Source: Clostridia bacterium (GTDB taxonomy: Bacteria; Bacillota; Clostridia; Christensenellales; Aristaeellaceae). From it: a stretch of 5,923 nt of DNA. The stretch spans positions 1 through 5,923 of the forward strand of contig JAEDGL010000150.1 of assembly GCA_016297535.1 (NCBI GenBank), read 5' to 3'. The notes beneath the pieces were generated by a model. That model was not told where the DNA came from. It was given only the letters and a program-made list of their open reading frames with translations, and did not search any database. This document shows, one piece after another, positions 4,740-5,923 of the stretch (positions are counted from its first letter, which is position 1; each line of letters starts with the position of its first letter). A program made the translations under genes and the position numbers.

Positions 4740-5923
4740 ATGCGCAAAAGTTTGAATGCATTGGCAAAAAATACGTTGTGGTGCATCGCAGTGCTTTTCT
4801 TATTGTTAATCTTTGCACTGAATCTCTTTTATCACACAACCGTCAGCTATGATGTGGCAGAAAAGGTAACCATACATTGCTTTTTGCGACCTGGTCTTTT
4901 GATCCTGCTGCTTGTGGGGCTGCTGGTATTGGTGCTTCAACGCTTTTCAGAGCCTTTGGAGCATCTGAATCAGCGCTTGTTGTTTTTTCTGTTTTCACTC
5001 CTCTATCTTTCGTTTGCTGCCTATTTGATTGCCAATTCCAATACCGTCCTTCGGGCGGATGCCGGAATTGTGTATCATACTGCGCAGGAGTTCAGGCAGG
5101 CAAAGTATGACGCATTTGCAAAAGGCGGATATATGTATGTTTATCCGCATCAGCTTGGGCTGATGATGTTCGATCTGTTTTTGTCCTTCTTTGCCTCAAC
5201 GCCTGTTTTGAATTTTTGTGTTAATCTGCTGATGGTGCTGGGAATCAACTTCATTTTATGGAAAATCAGCAGAGAATTATCCGGCGACAAAATGGTTCAT
5301 CTCCTTACGCTTCTGCTCAGCTTTGCTTTTTTCCCGCAGTTATTTTTTATCATGTTTGTTTACGGGCAGATTCCAGGCCTGTTCTTTTTATGCATGGGCT
5401 TTTATTTTACCTTGCGTTTTGGCCGTACATCCTCCTGGACCAGCTGCCTGGGTTTGCTGCTGTGCATCTCCATGGCTGTTTTGCTGCGAAATAACAACCT
5501 GATAGGAGCCATTGCCATAATCCTTTACCTGATGCTCCAATGGATTGAAAAGCAGAATGGACGGCTGCTGATTGTGGCTGCGATGGTTGTCATATGCATG
5601 GTGGTACCTGGAAAGCTGCTTCAAGGCTATGTTGAGGAGAAAACCGATTCTGAATTGGACGGAGGATGTCCTTCTGTGCTCTGGATTGCCATGGGCACGG
5701 ATATCGACAATGAATCTCTGGGACCAGGGTGGTACGATGGGTCTTCTTATCAAACCTATGTCAGTACCGGCTTCCAGCAGGGGTTGGCCGCAGAACTTGG
5801 CAAAGAAAAACTGTGCCAGAATATGCACAAGATGATTAGGAATCCTCAGAAAACCTTTTCTTTTTTCTATCACAAGATGATTTCTACCTGGTGCGATCCC
5901 TTGTATCAATCCATCTGGAGCGG
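4740..5923 (+). CDS. GT-C-type membrane glycosyltransferase-like protein (GT39-like), truncated by window end
   Basis: An open frame of 394 codons with no stop before the window ends. It starts at an ATG 8 nt after GGAGG (4727-4731). The protein opens with a short basic N-terminus (MRKSLNALAK) and has about ten membrane segments (for example 11-30, 47-66, 80-99, 185-206, 234-250, 275-290). A loop after segment 3 carries R105-A-D107-A-G, then YMYVYPHQLGL (131-141). An acidic residue in the first large external loop and a downstream YPxQ-type motif are typical of GT-C/GT39-like enzymes, which move sugars from polyprenyl-phosphate donors outside the membrane. From about 291 the chain becomes soluble and includes WIAMG, GPGWYDG and FFYHKMISTWCDPLYQS, also seen in clostridial GT39-like proteins. 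Donor and acceptor are unknown. The gene is noticeably more AT-rich than its neighbours (frequent TTT, TTG, AAT), which suggests different ancestry. Confidence 0.85.
   Translation, partial: MRKSLNALAKNTLWCIAVLFLLLIFALNLFYHTTVSYDVAEKVTIHCFLRPGLLILLLVGLLVLVLQRFSEPLEHLNQRLLFFLFSLLYLSFAAYLIANSNTVLRADAGIVYHTAQEFRQAKYDAFAKGGYMYVYPHQLGLMMFDLFLSFFASTPVLNFCVNLLMVLGINFILWKISRELSGDKMVHLLTLLLSFAFFPQLFFIMFVYGQIPGLFFLCMGFYFTLRFGRTSSWTSCLGLLLCISMAVLLRNNNLIGAIAIILYLMLQWIEKQNGRLLIVAAMVVICMVVPGKLLQGYVEEKTDSELDGGCPSVLWIAMGTDIDNESLGPGWYDGSSYQTYVSTGFQQGLAAELGKEKLCQNMHKMIRNPQKTFSFFYHKMISTWCDPLYQSIWS

Noticed and set aside
4615..4839. A 74-codon minus-strand open frame across the promoter and start of the GT-C-like gene
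   Set aside because: It overlaps the plus-strand promoter and start codon, has no Shine-Dalgarno site and shows no recognisable features.
5388..5909. A 173-codon minus-strand open frame inside the right-hand gene
   Set aside because: It is antisense to a continuous 394-codon plus-strand frame with a good ribosome binding site and regular membrane segments.
1..5923. CRISPR array, tRNA, rRNA, insertion sequence or phage genes
   Set aside because: No regularly spaced repeats, cloverleaf-like segments, transposase or integrase motifs, or paired terminal inverted repeats were seen on either strand.

Overview
The window looks like part of a chromosome of a Gram-positive, Clostridia-like bacterium. 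I base this on strong AGGAGG-type ribosome binding sites 7-10 nt before starts, sigma-A-like promoters with 17-nt spacers, an HtrA protease with one membrane anchor and one PDZ domain, and a clostridial-type Nudix protein. Genus cannot be fixed from the sequence. The left 4.4 kb is GC-rich (by eye near 60%). The rightmost gene is clearly more AT-rich (roughly mid-40s%) and uses different codons.

Layout. 1-131 (+): tail of a HAD-family hydrolase. A hairpin with T-runs on both sides (136-160) separates it from a convergent Nudix hydrolase gene (159-617, -). Then, all on the minus strand: a DUF368/PopT-type undecaprenyl-phosphate translocase gene (735-1610), an unassigned polytopic membrane protein gene (1700-2950) and an HtrA-like serine protease gene (3172-4443). 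On the plus strand, a GT-C-type membrane glycosyltransferase-like gene (4740 to beyond the window) is divergent from htrA across a 296-bp intergenic region.

Transcription as read from the sequence. htrA is a single-gene unit with a strong terminator at 3102-3138. The membrane protein gene has its own near-consensus promoter (3017-3045). It may be co-transcribed with the DUF368 gene, because no terminator is visible in the 89-nt gap, although that gap also carries a promoter (1649-1677). A strong hairpin (671-719) follows the DUF368 gene. No good promoter is visible for the Nudix gene, which may depend on read-through. The four candidate promoters all carry a TGn extended -10 element.

Function. 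Four of the six genes concern the cell envelope: lipid-carrier recycling (DUF368), possible use of lipid-linked sugars (the GT-C-like protein and perhaps the 416-aa membrane protein), and extracytoplasmic protein quality control (HtrA). The link is thematic and is not shown to be one operon. I found no CRISPR array, mobile element, tRNA or rRNA, and no clear new defence-type system. The least-explained items are the 416-aa membrane protein, a hairpin at the predicted 5' end of its mRNA, and the aromatic/glycine loop of the HtrA protein.
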